Shown here in pieces: positions 56,018 to 63,915 of a stretch of DNA of 64,000 bases. Source of the DNA: Pseudanabaena sp. BC1403. Its GTDB lineage: Bacteria; Cyanobacteriota; Cyanobacteriia; Pseudanabaenales; Pseudanabaenaceae. Every line of letters starts with the position of its first letter. Position 1 is the first letter of the stretch. A model generated the notes under the pieces. The model did not search any database and was not told where the DNA came from. It saw only the letters and a list, made by a program, of their open reading frames with translations. The stretch spans positions 98,170-162,169 of the forward strand of contig NZ_PDDM01000011.1 in assembly GCF_002914585.1 (NCBI RefSeq), in the 5' to 3' direction. The position numbers and the translations under genes were made by a program.

Positions 56018-57022
56018 ATGACAGACATCATGAGTCGCGAAATTCATCTAGTTTCTCGTCCCAACGGGATGCCAACCGCAGCTAACTTTGCGATCGCGCA
56101 AACCAAATTAGAACCACTTCAAGATCAACAGGTTTTGGTTCGCAATCTCTATATGTCAGTCGATCCATATATGCGTGGTCGCATGAGCGATAGAAAGTCC
56201 TATGTTCCGCCTTTTGAGTTAGGGCAACCCCTCGATGGTGGCGCAGTTGGAGTAGTAATCGAGTCTCGCGCTAAGGAATTTAAGCAGGGAGATATCGTCA
56301 TTTCTAGCTTTGGCTGGCGAGAATACTTTATCGCTGCGCCAAAAACGTTGCATCTAGTCAGTCGCGAGATCCAACCACTTTCAAATTATCTTGGCGCACT
56401 GGGTATGACGGGTATGACCGCTTGGGCTGGATTGAATTTAGTAGAAGTTAAAGCTGGCGACGTGATTTTTATTTCGGGAGCAGCAGGTGCAGTAGGCAGC
56501 GTCGCTGGACAACTTGCAAAATTGCGTGGATGTCGGGTAATTGGAGCAGCAGGCTCTGCGGAAAAGGTTAAATTTCTACAGGAAGAATGTGGCTTTGATA
56601 TCGCCTTAAATTACAAAGCTGCTCCTATCCTCGAACAATTAAACGAAGCAGTTCCCGATGGCATTGATGTGTATTTCGATAATGTCGGCGGTGAAACTCT
56701 GGAAGCAGCCCTCTCCACATTAAGCATACATGGCAGGATCATTGCTTGTGGTGGTATCTCTGGCTACAACGAAGAAAGTCCACAGGCAGGCCCTTCTAAT
56801 CTCTTTAACATGATTACTAAGCGATTGACGATGAAAGGACTAATTGTTAGTGACTTCCTTGATCTTCAGTACAAGTTTGAGCAGGAAGTGGGTCGCTATT
56901 TCCGAGATGGCAAATTGAAGAACAAAGAAACCGTAGTGGTAGGCATTGAGCAAGCGGTAAGCGCATTCATCGGACTTTTTGCAGGTAAAAACATTGGCAA
57001 GATGGTGGTGAAGTTAGATTAA
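56018..57022 (+). CDS. Zinc-independent MDR-family NADPH reductase (CurA/leukotriene B4 dehydrogenase-like)
   Basis: A 334-residue medium-chain reductase without zinc-binding cysteines. The N-terminal segment NLYMSVDPYMRGRMSDRKSY is typical of the CurA/prostaglandin reductase branch. The Rossmann motif ISGAAGAVGSVAGQLAKLRG is at about 149-168 and DVYFDNVGGETLE follows. It probably reduces the C=C bond of enones or other reactive carbonyls using NADPH. An in-frame ATG at 56033 (MSREIHLV) is also possible. It follows oleate hydratase by 60 bp, separated by a hairpin. Confidence 0.88.
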   Translation: MTDIMSREIHLVSRPNGMPTAANFAIAQTKLEPLQDQQVLVRNLYMSVDPYMRGRMSDRKSYVPPFELGQPLDGGAVGVVIESRAKEFKQGDIVISSFGWREYFIAAPKTLHLVSREIQPLSNYLGALGMTGMTAWAGLNLVEVKAGDVIFISGAAGAVGSVAGQLAKLRGCRVIGAAGSAEKVKFLQEECGFDIALNYKAAPILEQLNEAVPDGIDVYFDNVGGETLEAALSTLSIHGRIIACGGISGYNEESPQAGPSNLFNMITKRLTMKGLIVSDFLDLQYKFEQEVGRYFRDGKLKNKETVVVGIEQAVSAFIGLFAGKNIGKMVVKLD

Positions 57023-57027
57023 GAGTC

Positions 57028-57058
57028 AAGATTGGCGGTGCATTGCGCCGCCAATCTT
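57028..57058 (+). terminator. Hairpin after the MDR reductase
   Basis: 14-bp arms with one G-T mismatch and an ATT loop (GGCGGTGC-ATT-GCGCCGCC), 5 bp after the stop codon. Confidence 0.65.
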
Positions 57059-57060
57059 AG

Positions 57061-57198
57061 AAACCATTTAAGAATTGTCTAGATCCCCCCCAGCCCCCCT
57101 TAAAAAGGGGGGAGAATTAAATTCTCCCCCCTTTTTAAGGGGGATTGAGGGGGATCTCTTAGAGCTTTTGACCGCAGAAAGTAATTCTTAAATGGTTT
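57061..57198. mobile_element. 138-bp nested inverted-repeat element (MITE-like), copy 2 of the GATCCCCC family
   Basis: Outer perfect 16-bp inverted repeats AAACCATTTAAGAATT (57061-57076) and its complement (57183-57198) enclose a second palindrome (57081-57157) bounded by AGATCCCCC and GGGGGATCT. The inner palindrome matches the element at 36230-36313 in inverted orientation. There is no coding capacity. Copy 1 lacks the outer repeats, so the inner element may have inserted into another palindrome. Confidence 0.65.
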
Positions 57199-57340
57199 CT
57201 TAATATCTGTAGGTGATGGTTTGTATCTTATTTAATTAATCCATTTAGGAAATCAAGCGATCGCCTGTCAAAGTAGCAGATTGAGCAAATGGAAGTAATT
57301 CTTGTAAAGATTCATTAGATTTTTCCTTCAATTCATTCAA

Positions 57341-57424
57341 TTTATACGTTAAACGTACAGGATCTCAAACAGCCTAATGAGATGCTAGTCAATGTAAACG
57401 GATTAAAACGTTACGGAAAACAAT
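57341..57424 (+). promoter_or_regulatory. Conserved 84-bp leader of BON gene 2
   Basis: Counterpart of 52360-52443, same length, with six substitutions and no gaps by my count. It ends directly at the ATG of the second BON gene. The similarity fades quickly upstream of 57341, so the conserved block has a sharp left edge. Confidence 0.65.
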
Positions 57425-58108
57425 ATGCCAACTCTTATCGCAGACAAAACTGACATAGATCTCAAGACTGATGTGCTTGCTGAACTCAAATATGAGCCAA
57501 GTATCAAGGTCACAGACATTGGTGTTTTAGTCAAAGATGGAACGGTAACTCTCAATGGCTATGCAAATAGCTCCAACGAGAAATGGCAAGCCGTGCAAGC
57601 GACTAGACGAGTTGCTGGCGTAAAAGCGATCGCGGATGACATCGTAGTCAAGCTGCCGGGTTCTTCTCTCCATACAGATGGAGACATCGCTACGACTGCC
57701 GCGCACCACATCGACTGGTTCACCTCAATTCCGAGAGGAACTATTAAGGTAACGGTTAGTGATGCTTGGATCACCCTTGAAGGCGAGGTCGAGTGGCAAT
57801 ACCTAAAGAATTCTGCTGAGAACTACCTGTATAACCTTTTGGGCGTTAAAGGAGTGTCTAATCTGATCACGGTCAAGCCCAGATTGAAGGCAACCGATAT
57901 TAACAACGATATTAGAGATGCATTCAAACGTAGTGCGCTGTTAGATGCGAACAAGATCCGTGTTGAAACCTCTGGGGACAAAGTGACACTTCATGGCAAG
58001 GTTCGGAACTATGCCGAACTAGACGAAGCCGAACGAGTTGCTTGGGGCGCATCAGGGGTACATTCTGTGGACAATCAGCTCAAGGTGGAGTGGTTTAGTT
58101 TTGAATAG
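57425..58108 (+). CDS. Three-BON-domain stress protein 2 (OsmY-like)
   Basis: A 227-residue paralogue of the protein at 52444-53130, with the same three BON domains. Conserved runs include YEPS-K-TDIGVLVK, HHIDWFT-IPRG, ITL-GEVEWQYLK and VRNYAEL-EAER. The duplicate keeps its 84-bp leader, which suggests co-regulation. It is followed by HdeD-like and Dps genes, consistent with a stress function. Confidence 0.88.
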   Translation: MPTLIADKTDIDLKTDVLAELKYEPSIKVTDIGVLVKDGTVTLNGYANSSNEKWQAVQATRRVAGVKAIADDIVVKLPGSSLHTDGDIATTAAHHIDWFTSIPRGTIKVTVSDAWITLEGEVEWQYLKNSAENYLYNLLGVKGVSNLITVKPRLKATDINNDIRDAFKRSALLDANKIRVETSGDKVTLHGKVRNYAELDEAERVAWGASGVHSVDNQLKVEWFSFE

Positions 58109-58207
58109 TAATGCTATGGGCAGAGTAAAGCGCTACCCATAGCCACTAAAATCCAACCTCTTTGGCACTACCAAATTTTAGAATAACCTAGTCGAGAGAG
58201 AATCAAC

Positions 58208-58774
58208 ATGAGCGTTACTGAATACGACGATACTGATGAGCAAGCTATTGGCTCTAAATGGGTAACGGCGATCGCGATCGTGATGATTGTGTTAGGTATT
58301 ATTGCGATCGTATTTCCCTTCTTCGCTACCATCGCTTCAACTGTTCTATTCGGTTGGTTATTTATCCTTGCTGGAATTTCCCAAATAGCTTATGCCTTTC
58401 AATCCAGAGGTACAGGTCAATTCGTCTGGAAAATAATTTTAGGCTTATTGTATCTCCTGTCTGGAATTTTCGTAATGTTAAATCCTCTGGAAGGAGCTGT
58501 TGCTTTCACCATAGTGTTGGGCATTACCATCTTCTTGCAAGGCATGATTCAGGTATCGCTCGCTTTTCAAATGCGTTGGATCTCTTTTAATTGGGGATGG
58601 ATGCTTGCGAGTGGACTCATGGGCATCATTTTCGGTATTTTTATTTGGTCTAGCTCTCCGCTTCGCGCCGTTTGGTTCATTGGCACTCTAATTGGAATAA
58701 ATCTCTTGTTTGATGGAATTTGGATGCTCACTTTACATTCAGGCGAGAAGATTACTATTTCACGTGAGATATAG
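58208..58774 (+). CDS. HdeD-like membrane protein (DUF308)
   Basis: A 188-residue integral membrane protein with about six hydrophobic helices, such as VTAIAIVMIVLGIIAIVFPF and VLFGWLFILAGISQIAYAF. HdeD-family proteins are linked to acid and other envelope stress in enterobacteria. GAGAGAATC precedes the ATG. The stop codon TAG belongs to the first bases of the repeat element that follows. Confidence 0.82.
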   Translation: MSVTEYDDTDEQAIGSKWVTAIAIVMIVLGIIAIVFPFFATIASTVLFGWLFILAGISQIAYAFQSRGTGQFVWKIILGLLYLLSGIFVMLNPLEGAVAFTIVLGITIFLQGMIQVSLAFQMRWISFNWGWMLASGLMGIIFGIFIWSSSPLRAVWFIGTLIGINLLFDGIWMLTLHSGEKITISREI

Positions 58775-58862
58775 CAATCCCAAAAGAGTTGTGAGAGTTG
58801 CGCCCGCAGGGCGCAACTCTCACAACTCTTAAAAATCTATAAATCATTTCGGATTGCTATAT
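58769..58862. mobile_element. 94-bp nested inverted-repeat element, GCA-loop hairpin family, copy 1
   Basis: Outer 12-bp inverted repeats ATATAGCAATCC (58769-58780) and GGATTGCTATAT (58851-58862) enclose a perfect 22-bp-arm hairpin (58784-58805 and 58809-58830) with a GCA loop. A related copy lies at 60901-60950 and a related core at 1273-1317. It lies between the HdeD and Dps genes and supplies the HdeD stop codon. Confidence 0.65.
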
Positions 58863-58888
58863 AGTCCTCGAAAACAATTTACAATTTT

Positions 58889-59479
58889 ATGCCAACCAAT
58901 TCTTCCCTCTCAAATATTCCGATAGATTGCAGTCAGCCTGTTTTGCATCAGCAAGGACAAGAAATTCAGTCGTTTGGAACTATTCGCAACTTACCGATCG
59001 CTTTAGCTAGCACGGTTCGATTTGAGAGTTGTAGACATCTCAACCAAGTTCTTGCTGATAGCATTATTCTCTATAGCCTCTACAAAAAACATCATTGGCT
59101 AATGCGTGGCAACACATTTTATCAATTACATCTTTTACTCGATAAACATGCAAATGAGCAACTTAAGCTGATTGATATGTTGGGCGAACGAGTGCAAACT
59201 TTAGGTGGTGTAGCGATCGCTGATCCGCGCCATGTTGCCGAAGTGACAAGGATTGAGCGTCCTCCTAATGGTGTGGAAGAAATTCCCGTCATGTTGTCTC
59301 GCTTGCTAGAAGGTCATGAGTTAATCCTGCGTGAAGTCCGAGAAGGAATTGCTCAAACTGCGGCAAATCACGATCATGGAACTAATGACTTGCTAGTTAG
59401 TGATGTTCTACGAACAAATGAAACTCAGGTATGGTTTATAGCCGAACACCTAGTTGATACACCGCTAGTTCGCAGCTAA
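58889..59479 (+). CDS. dps: Dps family ferritin-like iron-storage and DNA-protection protein
   Basis: A 196-residue Dps-like protein. The inter-subunit ferroxidase ligands have the spacing known for Dps: His69, His81, Asp85, Asp96 and Glu100 (in KHHWLMRG, QLHLLLDKH and LIDMLGERV). It should oxidise Fe(II), with peroxide as oxidant, and store ferric iron in a dodecamer. The N-terminal extension of about 45 residues is longer than in short Dps proteins. No clear ribosome-binding site is seen. Its neighbours (HdeD, NDH-2, ZIP) fit oxidative and metal stress. Confidence 0.9.
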   Translation: MPTNSSLSNIPIDCSQPVLHQQGQEIQSFGTIRNLPIALASTVRFESCRHLNQVLADSIILYSLYKKHHWLMRGNTFYQLHLLLDKHANEQLKLIDMLGERVQTLGGVAIADPRHVAEVTRIERPPNGVEEIPVMLSRLLEGHELILREVREGIAQTAANHDHGTNDLLVSDVLRTNETQVWFIAEHLVDTPLVRS

Positions 59480-59486
59480 TATAGCG

Positions 59487-59517
59487 GTTTTCATTTTGCC
59501 GTAGACAAAATGAAAAC
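59487..59517 (+). terminator. Hairpin after dps, first
   Basis: Perfect 12-bp arms GTTTTCATTTTG and complement with a 7-nt loop, 8 bp after the stop codon. It has A/T stems and no U-run of its own. Confidence 0.5.
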
Positions 59518-59545
59518 TCAAAACCTTTACTGGGATTGATTTTTT

Positions 59546-59579
59546 GTTTTGCAAATGAGTAAGCACTCATTTGCAAAAC
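59546..59579. terminator. Hairpin after dps, second
   Basis: Perfect 15-bp arms (GTTTTGCAAATGAGT and complement) around AAGC, located 20 bp before the NDH-2 start. Because of this position it could also act as a leader structure for that gene. Confidence 0.5.
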
Positions 59580-59598
59580 GCCATACGAGATAACGAAT

Positions 59599-60903
59599 AT
59601 GTCGAATACTTTAGACAAAATAGCAGAAGTCCCTCAACGATTAATTGCTCCCGAACCACTGCCAACTTTAATTTTAGGCGGCGGATTCACAGGTTTATTC
59701 ACCGCATTACATTTGAGTCATCAGCAATACACAACTCCAACAATTCTGATCGATCGCGAATGGAATTTTATCTTTAAGCCGCTATTGTATGAGTTTCTCA
59801 GTGGTGAGATGAACATACAATTTATCCGTCACCGCTATGACGATCTTCTACATAAAAGTGGCATTGCCTTCATTCGCGATGAGGTGCAATCGATTGACTT
59901 ACAAAAGCGTCAAGTTAGCTTAGCCTCTGGCTTGCATTACACCTATAGTAATTTAGTGCTGTCCCTCGGATCTGTAGCGGGTTACTTCGGAGTTAAAGGA
60001 GCTAGAGAAAACGCTTTAGCATTTCGTACCAGTGAGGATGCGATCGCCTTAGCTTGGAAACTACGCGATTGTTTGCAACAAGCTACCCAAACTTCAGAAC
60101 CACAGCAGAAAAAAAGCTTATTAACCATTGCCATCCTCGGCGCAGGATGTACAGGTGTGGAATTAGCGGCAACTCTTGCTGATCTATTGCCAGATTGGTA
60201 CAGTCCATTAGGTGGAGATATTGCCGATATTCGGATAGTCGTAATTCAACGGGGTAAACAGATTCTCAAAGGTGACAGCGATCGCTTACGTCAGACTGCT
60301 CAAGAAGCCTTGCAAAAACGCACAATATCTGTAGATGTGATGCTAGAAACTTCGGTAATTGAGATTCGTCCAAATGTAGTCGTTCTCAAACGAAATAACC
60401 GAATTAATGACCAAATAGAAGAACTTGCTGCCGCGACAATTATTTGGACGACAGGAATTGTCATAAATCCGCTCATAGATACCTTATCTCTTCCTGAAGG
60501 CGGTCGAGACAAGCAGGGACGACTCAAACTAACCGATACTTTACAACTTATCGACTTTCCAGAAGTATTTGCAGGTGGTGATTGTACTGTAATGGAACAT
60601 CCTTTACCAGCCACCGCACAAGTAGCTTATCAACAAGGAGCAGCGATCGCACATAATTTGCAAGCACTTTCTGAAGGTCACTCACCAATTGCGTTTGAGG
60701 TAGGGATGCGAGGCACTCTCATGAAACTTGGCTTAAGCGATGGTGTCGCAGAAATATACGATCGCTATGAGGTGAAGGGTAATCTCGGTCATTTAATTCG
60801 TCAGGCAGCCTACCTTCAGTTATTACCAACTCCTGCACGCAACTTTAAGGCAACTATTGAATGGTTGTCCGATGAGATGTTCCATTGCGTTGCTGGATTA
60901 TGA
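59599..60903 (+). CDS. NDH-2-like NAD(P)/FAD-dependent oxidoreductase
   Basis: A 434-residue two-dinucleotide-domain flavoprotein. The N-terminal FAD motif is LILGGGFTGLFTAL (about 24-37). The second NAD(P) motif is AILGAGCTGVELAATLADLLP (about 177-197). The late FAD-contact block EVFAGGDCTVMEHPLPATAQVAYQQG is also present. It resembles type II NADH dehydrogenases, which pass electrons to quinones without pumping protons. The substrate quinone cannot be told. The stop codon TGA is the first triplet of the repeat that follows. Confidence 0.87.
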   Translation: MSNTLDKIAEVPQRLIAPEPLPTLILGGGFTGLFTALHLSHQQYTTPTILIDREWNFIFKPLLYEFLSGEMNIQFIRHRYDDLLHKSGIAFIRDEVQSIDLQKRQVSLASGLHYTYSNLVLSLGSVAGYFGVKGARENALAFRTSEDAIALAWKLRDCLQQATQTSEPQQKKSLLTIAILGAGCTGVELAATLADLLPDWYSPLGGDIADIRIVVIQRGKQILKGDSDRLRQTAQEALQKRTISVDVMLETSVIEIRPNVVVLKRNNRINDQIEELAAATIIWTTGIVINPLIDTLSLPEGGRDKQGRLKLTDTLQLIDFPEVFAGGDCTVMEHPLPATAQVAYQQGAAIAHNLQALSEGHSPIAFEVGMRGTLMKLGLSDGVAEIYDRYEVKGNLGHLIRQAAYLQLLPTPARNFKATIEWLSDEMFHCVAGL

Positions 60904-60950
60904 GATATAGCTAGAGTTGCGCCCGCAGGGCGCAACTCTCACAACTCTTA
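60901..60950. repeat. GCA-loop hairpin family, copy 2 (shortened left arm)
   Basis: It starts with the same 11 bases as copy 1 (TGAGATATAGC), then lacks about 17 bp of the left arm. What remains is a 12-bp stem (60913-60924 and 60928-60939), then the identical right part CACAACTCTTAA. It sits at the same position relative to a stop codon as copy 1. Confidence 0.65.
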
Positions 60951-60970
60951 AACAATTAAGGAAATTATTT

Positions 60971-61279
60971 ATGGAAACCACCAAAAAACGTAGCCAATAT
61001 TTTAAATACATTCGCTATCTTCATCGCATTCTCGCTCCGATTATGTTGTTGCCGCTATTGCTAACCACCATTACAGGCGTAGCTTATCAAATCTTAGAGC
61101 TGACAGGTAACCAAAAGAATTTTAAATGGATCTTAGGTTGGCATAAAGGAGCCTTTGGTGTAATTAATCTAGAAAGCATTTATCCATTCTTGACCGCCAT
61201 TGGTTTGCTTATATTGATTTTTACGGGAATTTCAATGTGGCGCACGATGCGGCGTACTTCTAGTAAACCAGCTACTTAG
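60971..61279 (+). CDS. PepSY-associated-type small membrane protein
   Basis: A 102-residue protein from the ATG at 60971 (METTKKRSQY), with AAGGAAA about 8 bp upstream. Two hydrophobic helices (YLHRILAPIMLLPLLLTTITGVAYQI and YPFLTAIGLLILIFTGISMW) are joined by a loop with LGWHKG. The HR-H pattern and helices resemble PepSY-associated membrane domains. These often bind haem or act in ferric reduction. Earlier start codons fall inside the hairpin and are not used. Confidence 0.72.
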   Translation: METTKKRSQYFKYIRYLHRILAPIMLLPLLLTTITGVAYQILELTGNQKNFKWILGWHKGAFGVINLESIYPFLTAIGLLILIFTGISMWRTMRRTSSKPAT

Positions 61280-61301
61280 CGACCTATATAAGTTTAAAAC
61301 A

Positions 61302-62417
61302 ATGATTATTTATGAAGCTGCCGAAGCCATCGAAAACCATAATAGTGATTTGAATGAGACAACACCACGCGATTGCGTGGCAGTTTTGCTTGCAGGATAT
61401 GGCGAAGTGGAATCTTTTCGCGAACTGAGTCTGTATAATCAAGCTGCGACTAAGTACATTGCATCACAGTTTTTGCCAATTCCCAAATGGCTATATCCTA
61501 TTGCTGGCAAACTTCTTGCTCTTCAAGATTTGTATAGTTTTGGTGTTAAGCATCATCATTTTATATCGCCCGAAAATAAGATTTTCGAGAAACAACGTTT
61601 GGGACTTGCCGAGCAGTTAGCATCCCAATGGGGCGATTCTGTGCAAGTATTCAAAGGCTTCTATTTCTGTCAGCCATTTTTGCAAGATGTAGTCACAAAT
61701 ATAATTGAGCAAGGCTTTCAGAACTTGCTCATCTATCCTTTATTAGTGGTTGACTCTGCTTTTACGGGTAAAATCGCTATCGAGCAAGTCAATGAAGTTA
61801 TTGCCTCAACTGCACCTGAGAATGACCCAAATCATTCAATCTTTAAAGCAATTCGCTATATTCCTGCCTTTGCAACGGAGCCTGCTTACATCGATCTGAT
61901 GGTGCGTCAGATTAGAGAAACTTTAAATCAATCTCCCAGTCTCTTTTTTGAGTCCCGAATTGGAATTGTTTTAACGGTTCATGGAGGTCCTGAAAGGGCG
62001 CAGGGACTATTAACGGGGGTGATTGATGGGCAAGAACTGTACGATCGCGTCCAAGCACAATTACAACATCAATATCCACTGATCTCCATCGGTTGGGTGA
62101 ATCATGATATGCCTTTTATTCAATGGTCACAGCCCGATCTCAAACAAGCGGCAAAAAGCTTGATTACAGCAGGCGCTCAAACAATTCTATTTAAACCACT
62201 CGGCTGGGTGACGGATAATTATGAAACTATTCTTGAAGTAGATGATGCGATTCAATCTTTGCAACGTCAATACCCGACAGTGACTTACACAAAACTCGGC
62301 TGTGTCAATGACGATCCTGATTTTCTGAAAATATTAGCAGCATGGGCAAATCCGCAAATTGAAGCAATGCTGTCAGTTCCACAACATAAGGGATATCAGC
62401 AAATTAGTAGGGTCTGA
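61302..62417 (+). CDS. Ferrochelatase-like protein
   Basis: A 371-residue protein resembling ferrochelatase. The N-terminal block VAVLLAGYGEVESF matches the start of the fold. A central VLTVHGGPERAQGLL corresponds to the active-site His segment, and GWVTDNYETILEVDDAI corresponds to the Glu-containing segment (usually DHxET). The His before ET is Asn-Tyr here. Enzymes of this family insert Fe(II) into protoporphyrin, while related chelatases use other metals. It lies 22 bp after the membrane gene and 2 bp before a ZIP transporter, so the three probably share a transcript. Substrate and activity are uncertain. Confidence 0.75.
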   Translation: MIIYEAAEAIENHNSDLNETTPRDCVAVLLAGYGEVESFRELSLYNQAATKYIASQFLPIPKWLYPIAGKLLALQDLYSFGVKHHHFISPENKIFEKQRLGLAEQLASQWGDSVQVFKGFYFCQPFLQDVVTNIIEQGFQNLLIYPLLVVDSAFTGKIAIEQVNEVIASTAPENDPNHSIFKAIRYIPAFATEPAYIDLMVRQIRETLNQSPSLFFESRIGIVLTVHGGPERAQGLLTGVIDGQELYDRVQAQLQHQYPLISIGWVNHDMPFIQWSQPDLKQAAKSLITAGAQTILFKPLGWVTDNYETILEVDDAIQSLQRQYPTVTYTKLGCVNDDPDFLKILAAWANPQIEAMLSVPQHKGYQQISRV

Positions 62418-62419
62418 CA

Positions 62420-63151
62420 ATGCCAGAATTTTTATTCGCTCTGACATTGTCAGCTTTGCCAGTTATTAGTAACTTCATTGGTGCAATGATTGCTGAAGCG
62501 TTACCATTATCCAAACAAACATTAGGGCTTGCCTTACATGCGGCGGCGGGAGTGTTGCTGGCGATCGCCTCTACAGAACTAATCCCTAAAGTCGTTATTG
62601 CTAAACCAGTATGGACAACTATTTTATCGTTGTTTTTAGGTGGCGCTTTTTTTGTGTGGGTTAATCAGCTTCTCAACTTAAGCAAGAATCGACTGCGCGG
62701 CATCGATCGCAGTACTGTAAGTTGGGTGATTTTTCTGAGCATAGCGATCGATTTGTTTGGCGATGGCTTAATGATTGGCACTGGCATAACGATCGCACCT
62801 CATTTGGGCGTAGTAGTTGCCTCATCGCGAGTCGTGGCACATATTCCCGAAGGATTTGTAACCAATGCAGGATTTAAGAGTCAAAATTTACCCAGAAGAG
62901 AGCGATTTTTATTACTGGCGGCGTTTATTATTCCTGTTTGGTTGGGTACAACGCTTGGCTATTGGGGATTACGTGGACAAGAAGAACTTCCTAAATTGAT
63001 TGTACTTGCTTTTACAACTGGCGCTTTGATGGTAGCGATCGCGGAAGAAATCATTCCTGAAGCGCATCAAACTCAAGATTCTAACTGGTCTATGTTGGTG
63101 TTCATTGGGAGTTTTGCGCTATCAATGATGTTCTCTGCTTATCTTGAATAA
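62420..63151 (+). CDS. ZIP-family metal transporter
   Basis: A 243-residue membrane protein of about eight helices with ZIP-family features: LHAAAGVLLAIASTELIPK early on, IAIDLFGDGLMIGTG in helix 4 and VAHIPEGFVTNAG nearby. FTTGALMVAIAEEIIPEAH lies in helices 7-8. ZIP proteins import zinc, iron or manganese into the cytoplasm. The start overlaps closely with the end of the ferrochelatase-like gene (2-bp gap), which suggests co-expression. The metal is unknown. Confidence 0.85.
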   Translation: MPEFLFALTLSALPVISNFIGAMIAEALPLSKQTLGLALHAAAGVLLAIASTELIPKVVIAKPVWTTILSLFLGGAFFVWVNQLLNLSKNRLRGIDRSTVSWVIFLSIAIDLFGDGLMIGTGITIAPHLGVVVASSRVVAHIPEGFVTNAGFKSQNLPRRERFLLLAAFIIPVWLGTTLGYWGLRGQEELPKLIVLAFTTGALMVAIAEEIIPEAHQTQDSNWSMLVFIGSFALSMMFSAYLE

Positions 63152-63208
63152 ACAGCTTGCAACATCCATAGCGTCGAGTAAGCTTTTTGATTTCCAAAAC
63201 GATAGTAT

Positions 63209-63915
63209 TCATGCCTGTTTTAATGAAGCCATATCAATCACGAAGCGATATTTCACGTCGCTTTTCACGAGGCGATCGTAGGCTTCATTGATATTTTGGA
63301 TGGGAATAAGTTCGATATCGGCAGTAACATTGTGCTTACCGCAAAAATCCAGCATCTCTTGCGTTTCTTTAATGCCGCCAATTAGAGAGCCGCTCATACT
63401 GCGCCGACCGAAAATTAGGCTACCCACCGAAAGCAAAAGCGGATCGGGTGGTACTCCGACTTGAGTGAGGTTGCCGTCCCGTCTCAACAGGAGGAGGTAA
63501 GCGTTAATATCATGTTTTGCAGAAACAGTGTCAAGAATGAAGTGGAAACTATTTAGGTGTTTCTGCATCTCGTCTTCATTTTTAGAATTGACGACTTCAT
63601 CTGCTCCGAGCCGCAGCGCATCTGCAACTTTGTTCGATGAGGTAGTGAAGACCACAACGTATGCACCGAGAGCTTTCGCCAATTTCACCCCGATATGTCC
63701 TAGCCCACCGAGTCCCACAATGCCTACTTTCTGACCCTTGGTTACATTGTGATAGCGTAAGGGCGAATAAGTCGTAATCCCAGCGCACAGCAATGGAGCA
63801 GTTGCCGCAAGATCCAAATTCTTTGGAATTTTCAGCACAAAATCTTTGTCCACCACAATACTCTCGGAGTATCCACCGTAGGTTATGCCACCAGTGTGTT
63901 TGTCGGGAGAGTTGT
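63209..63915 (-). pseudogene. 5'-truncated zinc alcohol dehydrogenase (CAD/YahK-like) remnant
   Basis: The recognisable part starts at PYNSPDKHTGGITYGGYSE (about 63915) and runs to the normal C-terminus. It has the NAD(P) motif VGIVGLGGLGHIGVKLAKALG and the terminal AYDRLVKSDVKYRFVIDM. Intact relatives are about 350 residues and carry the catalytic and structural zinc ligands in the roughly 110 residues before this point. Here the upstream frame to 63964 reads SELILICTSYLFF and meets a stop at about 63989-63991, with no dehydrogenase sequence in any frame. It is most likely a broken gene, or a fragment joined to unrelated DNA. Confidence 0.7.

Noticed and set aside
60917..60970. An earlier start for the PepSY-type membrane protein.
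   Set aside because: The extension lies inside a hairpin repeat and is not protein-like. The ATG at 60971 has AAGGAAA at good distance.
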